Virus record (IMG/VR): IMGVR_UViG_3300035670_001176
Coordinates: 1-25,010 of that record
Length of the DNA stretch: 25,010 nt
Source of the DNA: a virus
Strand: one strand, 5' to 3'
Below are positions 1 to 6,785 of this stretch, in pieces. A model generated the notes under the pieces. It was not told the DNA's origin. It made no database searches and saw only the letters and a list, made by a program, of their open reading frames with translations. The first letter of the stretch is position 1, and each line of letters opens with the position of its first letter. Both the position numbers and the translations under genes were made by a program.

Positions 1-60
1 CTGACCTGGGGCCAGTTCAGGGCTGTCAAGAAACTCATCAAGGAACTCGAGTCCAATTAA
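1..60 (+). CDS. C-terminal end of a gene truncated by the window edge
   Basis: Frame 1 is open from the first base and ends in TAA at 58-60, giving 19 residues (ending KKLIKELESN). The Lys/Glu-rich amphipathic tail looks like the end of a helical protein. It ends six bases before the next ATG on the same strand, which fits the tight packing of this plus-strand block. Too little remains to assign a function. Confidence 0.6.
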   Translation: MTWGQFRAVKKLIKELESN

Positions 61-65
61 CACTC

Positions 66-269
66 ATGACACCGACACCAGCAGCAGAGATCGTCCGCAG
101 GTGGGAGGCTCAGTGGGACGCCGAACGCGGTGTGCATTGCGACCTCTCGCTTTACATTGCCGCCAAGGCGGCTGAATGGGGCTACCGGCAATGCGACGCG
201 GAATACGAACGCGCGGCGATGGATATCTATCCGCCGACGGATCAAGAAGACGACGAGGCTGGCGACTAG
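66..269 (+). CDS. small acidic hypothetical protein (67 aa)
   Basis: A 67-residue reading frame starts at the ATG six bases after the preceding stop and ends seven bases before the next ATG. The first half is predicted helical (EIVRRWEAQWDAERG). The C-terminus is strongly acidic (DQEDDEAGD). There are no membrane segments or recognisable motifs. It is called a gene because of its spacing with both neighbours and its coherent composition. Longer frames on both strands over the same bases are Arg/Ser/Pro-rich shadows. Function unknown. Confidence 0.6.
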   Translation: MTPTPAAEIVRRWEAQWDAERGVHCDLSLYIAAKAAEWGYRQCDAEYERAAMDIYPPTDQEDDEAGD

Positions 270-275
270 CACTGC

Positions 276-749
276 ATGTACGCCTGCCCTGAATGCAATG
301 GTGCTGCACGCGTCATTGAAAGCCGCCTTGATCAGATCGGGCGCCGCCGTCGTCGCTGGCGCTGCGAGAGCTGCAAGCAGCGCTGGACCACCCACGGCGA
401 TGAACTGCCGCCTCGTGTACGGGTTCGTGGTCTCGGCGAAGACGCGATCTTCGACATTCTCACCAGCTCGGAATCCAGCGCTGTACTCAAGCGGCGCTGG
501 AACTGCAGCCAGCAGACCATCAACCGCACTCGCACCGGTGAACTCAATGCCAACGTATTACCTGAGCTTCGTCGCTGGCCGGGGCGCCGCAGCTGCAAGG
601 CCTGCCGTCATTGGCAGCGCGGCTGCACCCTCGGGATCAAAGCCCCCTCCGAGCGTGGTACGCGTTACGCCCGCGAGTGCCTGCGTTTTGAAGGTCAACC
701 CGTGCCGGTCAAGGGCGATCCGCTGGCTTCTCAAGCTCTCGAATCCTGA
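276..749 (+). CDS. NrdR-like zinc-ribbon protein with HTH-like segment and C-terminal Cys cluster
   Basis: This 157-residue protein opens with a zinc ribbon (Cys4, Cys7, Cys30, Cys33) whose surrounding pattern, VIESR followed by an Arg run and RWTT, resembles the N-terminal domain of the regulator NrdR. The ATP-cone domain of NrdR is absent, so it is not NrdR itself. Residues about 55-92 read as a helix-turn-helix (VLKRRWNCSQQTINRTRTGE). A second group of cysteines lies at about 107, 110, 117 and 135. A nucleic-acid-binding or transcriptional role is inferred. A shorter protein with the same ribbon lies at 7156-7374. The last 41 bases overlap a convergent minus-strand gene. Confidence 0.75.
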   Translation: MYACPECNGAARVIESRLDQIGRRRRRWRCESCKQRWTTHGDELPPRVRVRGLGEDAIFDILTSSESSAVLKRRWNCSQQTINRTRTGELNANVLPELRRWPGRRSCKACRHWQRGCTLGIKAPSERGTRYARECLRFEGQPVPVKGDPLASQALES

Positions 750-909
750 CCTCGTGATCCAGGAGATCGCTTTCCAGTTCACGAATGTCGCTGGTCAGAT
801 CACTTCTGAGCAGCTGCAGCTCCTTGAGGATGGACTTCATTCCCTCGCGCATCGAGCCATGCTCCACGGCAATCTTCCACAGCGCGCCCACTGCGGCCAG
901 GCCGATCAT
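709..909 (-). CDS. small membrane protein with coiled coil, holin-like layout
   Basis: From the ATG at 909 the frame gives 66 residues: one hydrophobic segment (IGLAAVGALWKIAV) followed by a Leu/Ile/Glu-rich heptad region (LKELQLLRSDLTSDIRELES) ending in a charged tail. GAGGTG lies six bases before this ATG, which favours it over the GTG at 927 and the more distant upstream start. One membrane helix plus coiled coil occurs in phage XhlA-like and spanin/holin-accessory proteins, but here the membrane segment is N-terminal and no family can be named. It is the only gene on this strand within the first 6 kb and overlaps its convergent neighbour by 41 bases. Confidence 0.5.
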   Translation of the reverse strand: MIGLAAVGALWKIAVEHGSMREGMKSILKELQLLRSDLTSDIRELESDLLDHEVRIRELEKPADRP

Positions 910-983
910 GGCTGACACCTCAATCACGCTGCGCTGCCCCGGAAGACGGTGTAACTCTAAAGACAATCTACAGGGAATAACCC

Positions 984-1529
984 ATGCGCACACCACCTGA
1001 AATGCGCCCGCCCAGAGCGCCGGCCGACTGGCATCAACGCTTTCTGGTCCTGGCCCAGACGGTCGCCGGCTGGTCCAAGGATCCCAGCACTAAGGTCGGT
1101 GCGATTGCCGTGCGGGAACGCCGCGTCCTGGCCACGGGCTACAACGGTCTTCCTATCCATGTCGGTGATGACCTTGAGCGGCTGAACAACCGCGAGATCC
1201 GCCTGGCGATGTCGGTTCATGCGGAAGCGAATGTCATCGCGTACGCCGCAAGGCATGGGGTCTGTCTCAACGGATCGACGATCTACGTCTTCCCGTTAAT
1301 GACCTGCAATCAATGCGCCGCCCAGCTCATCCAGGCGGGTGTCAGCCGGGTGGTGGTGCCGAACTTCGTGGAGCCCCTGCGCTGGCAGGAGTCCTTTGAT
1401 ACAGCGCGCCTGATGTTCGTTGAGGCCGGTGTCGCGGTGGCCCGGATTCCGATGAGCGGCCCGATCGAGCCTGCATTGACTGGAAACGAAGACGAACTGT
1501 TGACCGAAGATGATCTCCAGTTACCCTGA
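984..1529 (+). CDS. deoxycytidylate (dCMP) deaminase
   Basis: A 181-residue zinc-dependent deaminase of the dCMP/ComEB type converts dCMP to dUMP, the substrate of the thymidylate synthase encoded at 3682. The catalytic His-Ala-Glu is at 79-81 (SVHAEANVI). The two further zinc ligands are Cys108 and Cys111 in MTCNQCA, followed by the typical LIQAGV helix. The usual Pro before the first Cys is Thr here. The N-terminal body (KDPSTKVGAI, ATGYNGLP) matches the family. AGGGA lies about ten bases before the ATG. A second Met at residue 7 is a possible start. Pairing with thyX supports a phage dTTP-supply role. Confidence 0.92.
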   Translation: MRTPPEMRPPRAPADWHQRFLVLAQTVAGWSKDPSTKVGAIAVRERRVLATGYNGLPIHVGDDLERLNNREIRLAMSVHAEANVIAYAARHGVCLNGSTIYVFPLMTCNQCAAQLIQAGVSRVVVPNFVEPLRWQESFDTARLMFVEAGVAVARIPMSGPIEPALTGNEDELLTEDDLQLP

Positions 1530-1547
1530 GCGCGCTTTGTGTAAGAC

Positions 1548-1805
1548 ATGGCACACACTCCGCGCAAGAAGCCGCTCGCGGTCGGCATGCGTGTGCGGCA
1601 CGCCCTGGACAACCGCGCCGCCATCGTCATCGGTGCGCCGGAGGTAGATGGCCGTCACACGCTGATTCCAGTCAACCTCGAATCCAGTACTCGCAGTGAG
1701 CTCTGGCCTGATCAGCTCGTCAAGGTTCGCCCTAAGCGCGAGCAGTTCCCCGCCCATGGTGGCACCTATCGCCAACGCCCCGGCTATCTGCTCAAAACCA
1801 AATGA
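1548..1805 (+). CDS. small basic beta-rich hypothetical protein (85 aa)
   Basis: An 85-residue frame ends in TGA at 1803-1805, overlapping the next ATG (1802) in an ATGA arrangement that indicates translational coupling. The protein begins VGMRVRHALDNRAAIV and is followed by short beta-strand-like stretches (HTLIPVNLESS, ELWPDQLVKVRP). This resembles small KOW/SH3-like barrels in general pattern only. Its neighbour starts with a similar IGDRVRERL, so the two may be distant tandem paralogues. Function unknown. Confidence 0.65.
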   Translation: MAHTPRKKPLAVGMRVRHALDNRAAIVIGAPEVDGRHTLIPVNLESSTRSELWPDQLVKVRPKREQFPAHGGTYRQRPGYLLKTK

Positions 1806-2068
1806 CCACTTCACAACGCGAGTCCCTCAAGATTGGTGATCGCGTGCGCGAACGCCTCCACCAGGGGGATCGCTGCATCAGCAGCACCGCCACGGCACAG
1901 CTCGTTCCGGGCCCCCGTTACGGGCGCATCGTTTCCCTGGAATCCAAGCCGGATCGTCGCGGTAGGCTGCGGCAGTACGCCAACGTGCAATGGGATCATC
2001 TCAAGTCACCTTCCCTGCACGCGTCGTTTCGGATCGAAGTGATCGCCTCAGCGGTACATTCCCAGTAG
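1802..2068 (+). CDS. small hypothetical protein, possible paralogue of the upstream gene (88 aa)
   Basis: An 88-residue frame starts inside the previous stop codon (ATGA). It has the same opening idea as its neighbour (KIGDRVRERLHQGDR), then RYGRIVSLESKP and RQYANVQWDHL, consistent with a small beta barrel. There are no catalytic motifs or membrane segments. Coupling suggests the two products are made together. Function unknown. Confidence 0.65.
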   Translation: MTTSQRESLKIGDRVRERLHQGDRCISSTATAQLVPGPRYGRIVSLESKPDRRGRLRQYANVQWDHLKSPSLHASFRIEVIASAVHSQ

Positions 2069-2081
2069 TAGCGACAGTGCC

Positions 2082-2783
2082 ATGAGCAAATGGGCGATCC
2101 CTCCGAATCTGCACCAGGAAACTGAGTCAGGGCCGTTGTGCTTCTTCCTGGAGCACAGCATCGGTTCTCTCGATGGCACGGTGCCTCGCTACACCGATAG
2201 CCAGGCCTGCGTCCGCTGCATCTCCTCCCTCACGGAAGGTCGCGTCACGCTGGATGTGCACCGGATTCACAAGCGGCACCGACGCAAGTTCCTCGAGTTC
2301 TGGTCCCTGGTCGAGATCCGCGACCCCAGCGACTGCTGGCCCTGGCGCGGCGCACCGATCGATCGCGGCAACCTGTCGTCCTTCTACATCAAGCGCTACT
2401 GGGGGCGTGCCTACTCCTACAACGCCCAACGCGTTGCCTTTTGGTTCACCTGGGGCGACGTCGGTCGGCTTCCGATCGTCACTTCCTGCGGCAACAACCG
2501 CTGCTGCAACCCGCTGCACTTAAAGGTGCGCGGTGTTCCGCATTTCCATCACAACCGCAAACTCCAGGCCATCGACCTGGAATTCAGCCGCGTCAAGCTG
2601 CTGCAGGAGACCCAGCTGTTCCTCGAGACCACGGCCGAGCGAGATCCAGAGCGCTTTGAAACCTTGCGCAAGCGGAGCGGTGACTGGATTGAATATCGCA
2701 TGAGCCAGGGCGGCGATGTCGACATCGACGATTACGAGGAGGAAGAGGACGATATTGAGGACGTACTCAGCGAAATCGGGTAG
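2082..2783 (+). CDS. HNH-endonuclease-like protein with altered catalytic core
   Basis: This 233-residue protein has the layout of phage HNH proteins. DCWPWRGAP at 84-92 corresponds to the usual CW-W-G strand. QRVAFWFTWGDVG corresponds to the HRVA...GxIP segment. SCGNNRCCNPLHL at 135-147 corresponds to the family pattern HxCDNxxCvNPxHL. The zinc cysteines and the terminal Asn-Pro-x-His-Leu are present, but the His that should lie two residues before Cys136 is Thr134. It may therefore be catalytically changed or only DNA-binding. Residues 20-46 hold another Cys group. The C-terminus is very acidic (EEEEDD). It starts 13 bases after the previous gene. Confidence 0.65.
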   Translation: MSKWAIPPNLHQETESGPLCFFLEHSIGSLDGTVPRYTDSQACVRCISSLTEGRVTLDVHRIHKRHRRKFLEFWSLVEIRDPSDCWPWRGAPIDRGNLSSFYIKRYWGRAYSYNAQRVAFWFTWGDVGRLPIVTSCGNNRCCNPLHLKVRGVPHFHHNRKLQAIDLEFSRVKLLQETQLFLETTAERDPERFETLRKRSGDWIEYRMSQGGDVDIDDYEEEEDDIEDVLSEIG

Positions 2784-2839
2784 CTACGGACTTCCTGCCA
2801 GTGCCGCCTATCATGAAGTGAATGTAAATAGATCGGTCA

Positions 2840-3595
2840 GTGGCTTCCTACGCCTCGCTCGTCGGCTCCGACAACGCCATCAAGGTGCCGAAGGGCTACC
2901 GCAACACCGACCATTACCTCAGGACCGTCTACGACTGGGAGAAAAAGCAGGGCGACGATCGTACCACTAATTTCGACGGCTCGGCGCGAAAGGCCACGGG
3001 TGACGTCGAACCGGTGATTTCCCAGAAGCTCCTGGAGCAGGGATACACCTGGCAGCCGACCGGCACTGCCTACGGTGAACTCGATGGCAATCGCTTCGGT
3101 GGCGGGGGAGGGGGCGAAAAGAATTACCCGATGAAGCGACCGCAGGTCCGGGAGTGGACGCTCACCAAGCTCTCTGGTGGCAACTCCCAGGCCTCGTCGT
3201 CAGCGCAGGCACCTGCTGCCAAGCAGGACGCCCCACAGACCTCAGCGCGCTTTGAGCCCAGCCCGGAGCTGACGAACACTGCGACGGCGATCGAGGCCCT
3301 GGAGCGCGCCGAGGAATACCAGAAGCAGGCAGTTGCCGCCACGCCTTCCCGGTTCGGGGAGTCAGGCGGCGGGCTTTACTCAGAGATCTCCGGCATCGGT
3401 AGGCAGGAGCTCGATGACTACAAGCGTTTTGTCAAGCCCCTCGCCGAGCAGCGCGCCATGCTCGGGATCCAGGAGGTCGGCGAATCGCTCGGCTTCAATG
3501 CCAGCCGACTCAGGAGCGACATCAAGCTGCCGGAGACCATGGGCATTGATGACACCCTCGAGTACGTCAAGCGCTTCCAGGGCCTGATCGGTTAA
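2840..3595 (+). CDS. hypothetical protein (251 aa), GTG start
   Basis: The frame begins with GTG at 2840; no ATG lies near in frame. The N-terminal third is compact (KVPKGYRNTDHYLRTVYDWE, then TWQPTGTAYGELDG). A Gly run and a Ser/Ala/Pro/Gln-rich linker follow at about 95-140. A predicted helical C-terminus comes last (IEALERAEEYQKQAV; DDYKRFVKPLAEQRAMLGIQ). Two ordered ends joined by a low-complexity linker resemble many phage virion or scaffold proteins, but no family is recognised. A hairpin 39 bases beyond the stop could end transcription. Confidence 0.65.
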   Translation: MASYASLVGSDNAIKVPKGYRNTDHYLRTVYDWEKKQGDDRTTNFDGSARKATGDVEPVISQKLLEQGYTWQPTGTAYGELDGNRFGGGGGGEKNYPMKRPQVREWTLTKLSGGNSQASSSAQAPAAKQDAPQTSARFEPSPELTNTATAIEALERAEEYQKQAVAATPSRFGESGGGLYSEISGIGRQELDDYKRFVKPLAEQRAMLGIQEVGESLGFNASRLRSDIKLPETMGIDDTLEYVKRFQGLIG

Positions 3596-3633
3596 GTTCT
3601 GCGACAGCGTACGCCAGGTCTTGCACGGCGAAT

Positions 3634-3652
3634 GGCAGGGCACTACCCTGCC
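3634..3652 (+). terminator. 7-bp perfect hairpin between the 2840 gene and thyX
   Basis: GGCAGGG-CACTA-CCCTGCC is a perfect 7-bp, GC-rich stem with a 5-base loop, followed by GCAAGTTT. It sits 39 bases after one stop and 30 bases before the thyX ATG. The downstream T content is low, so a terminator call is tentative. TTGCAC (3621) with TACCCT (3644) at 17-base spacing overlaps the hairpin and could instead be a weak promoter. Confidence 0.4.
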
Positions 3653-3681
3653 GCAAGTTTCGCTGCCTATCGCCGAACCCC

Positions 3682-4389
3682 ATGCCCATTCAGGTCAAAC
3701 GTGTAGCGGCCTACGAGTTTCCACAGCAGGCGGCGTATATCGCCCTGCACAATGACTACTCGGAGGACTTTGTCTGCTCTACTGAACTTGCAGAAGATCG
3801 ATGCGGCGAGATTGCGGTCGAGCGGCTAATGCTCGGCAACAAGGGCCACTATGGCCCATTGGAGCATAGTCATCTAACGCTATCTCTCCAGGCCGATCAC
3901 AATACAATCATGCAGCTTAGGACTCATCGAGTCGGGCTAACTTTTGACGTCCAATCGATGCGCTACTCTGGTCAGCGTATTGAGAAAGTTGCTAGCGGCG
4001 ATCTACCCGTCGATGACGTCTTCTACGTCCGCCCACCTGGCAAATACCGAGATCGTCAAGGCGACCCTTACGAGTGGACGGAAGACGACGCGGAAGAGTT
4101 TCGTGCCGTCGCGCTAAGTTCAGCCATTGACTATGCAGCGCTGCGGGCGCGGGGTGTCGCTGAAGAACACGCTCGCCACGCGTTGATCACTAGCTACTAC
4201 CAGAACGCCGTGGTCACCGGCAACATCCGCAGCTGGTTCCATCTGCTCGAGGTGCGCCTAAAGGCTGACGCGCAGCACGAAATCCGCCAACTGATGGAGC
4301 TGGTTGCGCTTGAAATGCAGCGCTGGATTCCCGAAGTCTACGAGTGGTGGCACTCCCACCGCCGCGGCAAAGCTATTCTCGCACCCTGA
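3682..4389 (+). CDS. thyX: FAD-dependent thymidylate synthase ThyX
   Basis: A 235-residue flavin-dependent thymidylate synthase makes dTMP from dUMP using methylene-tetrahydrofolate and NAD(P)H. Recognisable family elements are YGPLEHSHLTL (57-67), the core RTHRVGLTFDVQSMRY (80-95) and the C-terminal NIRSWFHLLEVRLKADAQHEIRQ segment with its nucleotide-contacting Arg and His residues. The core is a variant of the canonical RHRxxSxNxxSxRY, with one extra residue and no first Arg-His-Arg triplet; from memory such variants occur in cyanobacteria and their phages. Length is normal for the family. The next gene starts two bases after the stop. Confidence 0.93.
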   Translation: MPIQVKRVAAYEFPQQAAYIALHNDYSEDFVCSTELAEDRCGEIAVERLMLGNKGHYGPLEHSHLTLSLQADHNTIMQLRTHRVGLTFDVQSMRYSGQRIEKVASGDLPVDDVFYVRPPGKYRDRQGDPYEWTEDDAEEFRAVALSSAIDYAALRARGVAEEHARHALITSYYQNAVVTGNIRSWFHLLEVRLKADAQHEIRQLMELVALEMQRWIPEVYEWWHSHRRGKAILAP

Positions 4390-4391
4390 TT

Positions 4392-4835
4392 ATGAGCCGT
4401 CCCTCACGCATCGAGCTTCTTGAGAAGTTCTTCCCTGAAATCAAGGACAAAGCCACGGCCGGCGAACGCGAGGCCTCGATTCGCCTCAACTCGATGGCCT
4501 GTGAGCTGATCCTCGCTGATCTGATCACCAAGTACGACAACGCCCTGGCCAAGCAGGGGAAGGGCATTCTGATTCTGTACCTCAACAGGGGCAAGCAGGG
4601 CGCAGCATACGTGTCTGCCGCAGACTTTGAGCAGGATCTGGAAACCGCGAAGACAACCGGTGATTCGGAGATGGAGGATTTCCTCGCGTCCGCATTGCAG
4701 CAGATCGAAGCGATCAGCCCCGACAAAGCTGCGCTCGTCATGTTGGTCGACAACACAGGCGCTCAGGTGTTTCCTATCGACCGCGACTATCCCGCCAATC
4801 CGGTCAAGGCCATGCTCGAGGAGTTCAGCGCATGA
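4392..4835 (+). CDS. conserved-looking hypothetical protein (147 aa)
   Basis: The ATG at 4392, two bases after the thyX stop, is preferred over the upstream in-frame ATG that lies inside thyX. The 147-residue product is soluble and mixed alpha/beta: helices at the N-terminus (IELLEKFFPEIKDKAT), strand-like ILILYLNRG and a C-terminal AALVMLVDNTGAQVFPID. No motif identifies a family. The stop overlaps the next ATG (ATGA), so it is probably coupled both upstream and downstream within a thyX operon. Confidence 0.7.
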   Translation: MSRPSRIELLEKFFPEIKDKATAGEREASIRLNSMACELILADLITKYDNALAKQGKGILILYLNRGKQGAAYVSAADFEQDLETAKTTGDSEMEDFLASALQQIEAISPDKAALVMLVDNTGAQVFPIDRDYPANPVKAMLEEFSA

Positions 4836-4996
4836 ATGACTTATTCGCTGAAATGTTCTGGCTTGTCATTGCCACTGCTCTCCTGGCCGTGGCTGCTGCG
4901 CTGTCGATTCATTCCCAGGCGCTGATGGCCATGTATCTGATCTTCATGGCACTTGTCATCCTGTGCCTGGCCCATCGCGATGACGGGCATGACTGA
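4832..4996 (+). CDS. 54-residue membrane protein with two hydrophobic segments
   Basis: ATG at 4832 overlaps the preceding TGA, and the frame runs to TGA at 4994-4996. The product begins MNDLFAEMFW. It has two hydrophobic helices (LVIATALLAVAAALSI, then MAMYLIFMALVILCLA) separated by a short HSQAL turn, and ends in charged HRDDGHD. Two membrane spans and a charged tail fit small holin-like or inner-membrane phage peptides, but the family is not identifiable. The overlaps with both neighbours and the hydrophobic pattern make a random frame unlikely. Confidence 0.7.
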   Translation: MNDLFAEMFWLVIATALLAVAAALSIHSQALMAMYLIFMALVILCLAHRDDGHD

Positions 4997-5618
4997 GGAG
5001 AAGCATGGAAAGGATTTCGACCTCACGGCACCCAAGGACGTCATCACCCAGGCCCGCGCGGTCATGGGTGGAATCGACTTCGATCCTTATACAACCCCCT
5101 ACAACAATCGCCTGGTTCTGGCTGCTCGAATCATTGATCTCAGATTGACGGACCCGGAGCTCATCGCCACCATGCCCTGGGATGCGGGCGAGAAGGCCCG
5201 TGTCTTCCTCAGCGTGCCCGGCGGCGGAACACTCTGCAGGCGTCTAGCAAACAAAGCGCTGCGGGAGTACCGCGCCGGTCGGGTCAAGGAAGCGGTCATC
5301 TGGCTCGGCGTCAACGAGTCAATGACACGTATGCCATGGATCTGGGACTTCCCGGTCTGTGTCCCATTCCGCCGGCTGAGACCCCGATACTGGGATGAGG
5401 AAGCCGAGCAGTTTCGCGCCATCGCACCGGCCAACTGGTCCTTTGCGCTGTATCTGCCGCCCAGCGACAACCCCCATGACTTCCACACCAAGCTCAGTCG
5501 CTTCCACGTCGCGTTCTCGGCGCTCGGCCGGGTCGTCTTCGACACGCACAGCGGCGAGGGCGACTGGCTCAAGGCCTACAAGGCCCTCACCAAGCGCCCC
5601 TACGACTACCACAGCTGA
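4989..5618 (+). CDS. Dam-family DNA N6-adenine methyltransferase homologue lacking the NPPY motif
   Basis: The ATG at 4989 overlaps the previous gene by eight bases and gives 209 residues. The layout follows the phage DNA N6-adenine methyltransferase (Dam, PF05869-type) family: an opening DLTAPKDVITQARAVMGGID, then FDPYTTPYNN (family pattern LDPASxxxAN), a Trp-x-x-Arg-Val strand, a long Lys/Arg helix, EAVIWLGVNESM and a late WSFALYLPPS strand. Where the family has NPPY, this protein has VFLSVPGGGT (72-81), so the catalytic tetrad is lost. It may be an inactive relative, or one with changed chemistry. The family assignment comes from my own pattern reading. Confidence 0.55.
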   Translation: MTEEKHGKDFDLTAPKDVITQARAVMGGIDFDPYTTPYNNRLVLAARIIDLRLTDPELIATMPWDAGEKARVFLSVPGGGTLCRRLANKALREYRAGRVKEAVIWLGVNESMTRMPWIWDFPVCVPFRRLRPRYWDEEAEQFRAIAPANWSFALYLPPSDNPHDFHTKLSRFHVAFSALGRVVFDTHSGEGDWLKAYKALTKRPYDYHS

Positions 5619-5631
5619 GTGGCGCTGCCGG

Positions 5632-6108
5632 GTGCCCTACGCCGAATCCCCGCGCGAGGAGTTCCAAGGGCCGACCGGGGAGTGGTTTACCAGGCTGCGT
5701 GCCATCGTCCATGACGGTTGGCTGTATTGGAAGCATGCCCTGCCCGACTACCCGCTACGGGGGCCGATCGATGAACAAGCGGCACGGGGAATCACAACCC
5801 TGGCGCGCCGGCTGCATAGTGCGCACATGAGCTTTCCGGAGTACCGGCAGCTGTTGCGCACACCTTTCCATGTCGGCCGTTGGTGGGACCCGAGAGATGC
5901 GACCGAGGACTGGAGCTGCGGCACCCGGGTCCTGCTGCGGCTAGACGGCTACAGCTCACACCGACTTGCGACCAAGCTGCCCAAACGCCTCGAGCTGCAG
6001 ACGCGGCAGTGCTCCGAGAACTGGCTCGAGATTTCCCTGCCGCCGGACGCCGAACTGCCGGTGCACTCGCTCGACTACGACAATCCCGTGGTCGCGGAGG
6101 GCGGTTGA
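5632..6108 (+). CDS. hypothetical protein (about 158 aa), GTG start assumed
   Basis: The frame ending in TGA at 6106-6108 is protein-like only after the previous stop (5618). The GTG at 5632 is the first reasonable start; no ATG is available nearby. The product is Trp/Arg/Leu-rich (WKHALPDYPLRGPIDE, FHVGRWWDPRDATEDW) and soluble. The bases before 5618 in this frame belong to the methyltransferase homologue in another frame. Function unknown. The last 34 bases overlap a convergent minus-strand gene. Confidence 0.6.
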   Translation: MPYAESPREEFQGPTGEWFTRLRAIVHDGWLYWKHALPDYPLRGPIDEQAARGITTLARRLHSAHMSFPEYRQLLRTPFHVGRWWDPRDATEDWSCGTRVLLRLDGYSSHRLATKLPKRLELQTRQCSENWLEISLPPDAELPVHSLDYDNPVVAEGG

Positions 6109-6401
6109 CGGAAGCCGCGACCTTCCGCCAGAGCGGCGCGGGCGCCCAGGTCCCCCGACCCGTACTGGCGGAAGATCTCGCGCGCCTGCTTGGTCTCGGC
6201 GTTGCGATTCAGCAGCGCGTTCAGGCCGTCTTCTCCGGCCGACTGGGAGCCGCCCGTGCTGCCGCCATAGCTCTGGCCGTCACGCCAGGACTTGCGGGCC
6301 TGGCCGAGGTAATTGCGAACCAATGCGTCCGCCTGCTGCCGGCGGCTGTCAGAGGCGCGTTCACCGCCGTAGGAGCGGGACTGGGCGAATCGTCGGTCCA
6401 T
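6075..6401 (-). CDS. polar hypothetical protein (108 aa)
   Basis: A 108-residue frame rich in Gln, Arg, Gly and Ser includes SRRQQADALVRNYLGQARKS and LLNRNAETKQAREIFRQYG, two helical stretches separated by a Gly/Ser linker. It starts nine bases after the stop of the next gene upstream on the same strand. The composition resembles other virion-cluster proteins in this window. A virion or DNA-associated role is possible, but nothing is diagnostic. Confidence 0.55.
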   Translation of the reverse strand: MDRRFAQSRSYGGERASDSRRQQADALVRNYLGQARKSWRDGQSYGGSTGGSQSAGEDGLNALLNRNAETKQAREIFRQYGSGDLGARAALAEGRGFRQPPSATTGLS

Positions 6402-6409
6402 GCGGGCCG

Positions 6410-6694
6410 TCAGCGCCCGGAGACTGAGTTGCTTCGATTCTGCGGTGCGGGCACATTGACAATCCGCCCTTCATCGCCTGGGCGGGCCTCTCGCCGCTGA
6501 GCGGAGCGATTCTGGCGTTCTTGGATCTTGCCGCGCATGCGCTCCACGAAGCGACCAACGGCCCCTCCGGAGCGTGCGGCCCCAGAAGCCTTGATGCCAT
6601 TGACATGTCGAGAGACGATCTCTCGGGCCCCCTCTCGCTGGCCATCGCCTCGGCCTCCGACAGCCTCGGCTCTGGTGTTCACACGTCCATTCAT
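6410..6694 (-). CDS. basic hypothetical protein (94 aa)
   Basis: A 94-residue, Arg-rich frame (GGAVGRFVERMRGKIQERQN, then REARPGDEGRIVNVPAPQ) lies just upstream of the previous entry with a nine-base gap. The competing plus-strand frames over the same bases are less protein-like. The strong basic charge could mean nucleic-acid or capsid binding. This pair of minus-strand genes faces away from the promoter at 6736. Function unknown. Confidence 0.5.
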   Translation of the reverse strand: MNGRVNTRAEAVGGRGDGQREGAREIVSRHVNGIKASGAARSGGAVGRFVERMRGKIQERQNRSAQRREARPGDEGRIVNVPAPQNRSNSVSGR

Positions 6695-6735
6695 GGAGTC
6701 GTCCTTGAATATGAGTGCCAGTCGCCGCGCAGTGC

Positions 6736-6764
6736 TTGACGTGGCACACAGTGCTAACTATTCT
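6736..6764 (+). promoter_or_regulatory. sigma70-type promoter for the DUF5664/zinc-ribbon pair
   Basis: TTGACG (6736-6741) and TATTCT (6759-6764) are separated by exactly 17 bases, each close to consensus, and lie 21 bases before the ATG at 6786. The predicted start site would leave a leader of about 15 bases with little room for a Shine-Dalgarno site. Confidence 0.55.
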
Positions 6765-6785
6765 AAGCCGGCTTGTCCTGCGTCC

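Noticed and set aside
130-915. Long plus-strand frame of 261 codons across the first genes
   Set aside because: Arg/Ser/Ala/Pro-rich with no coherent structure; it runs through two better-supported frames and a minus-strand gene, so it is a GC-rich shadow.
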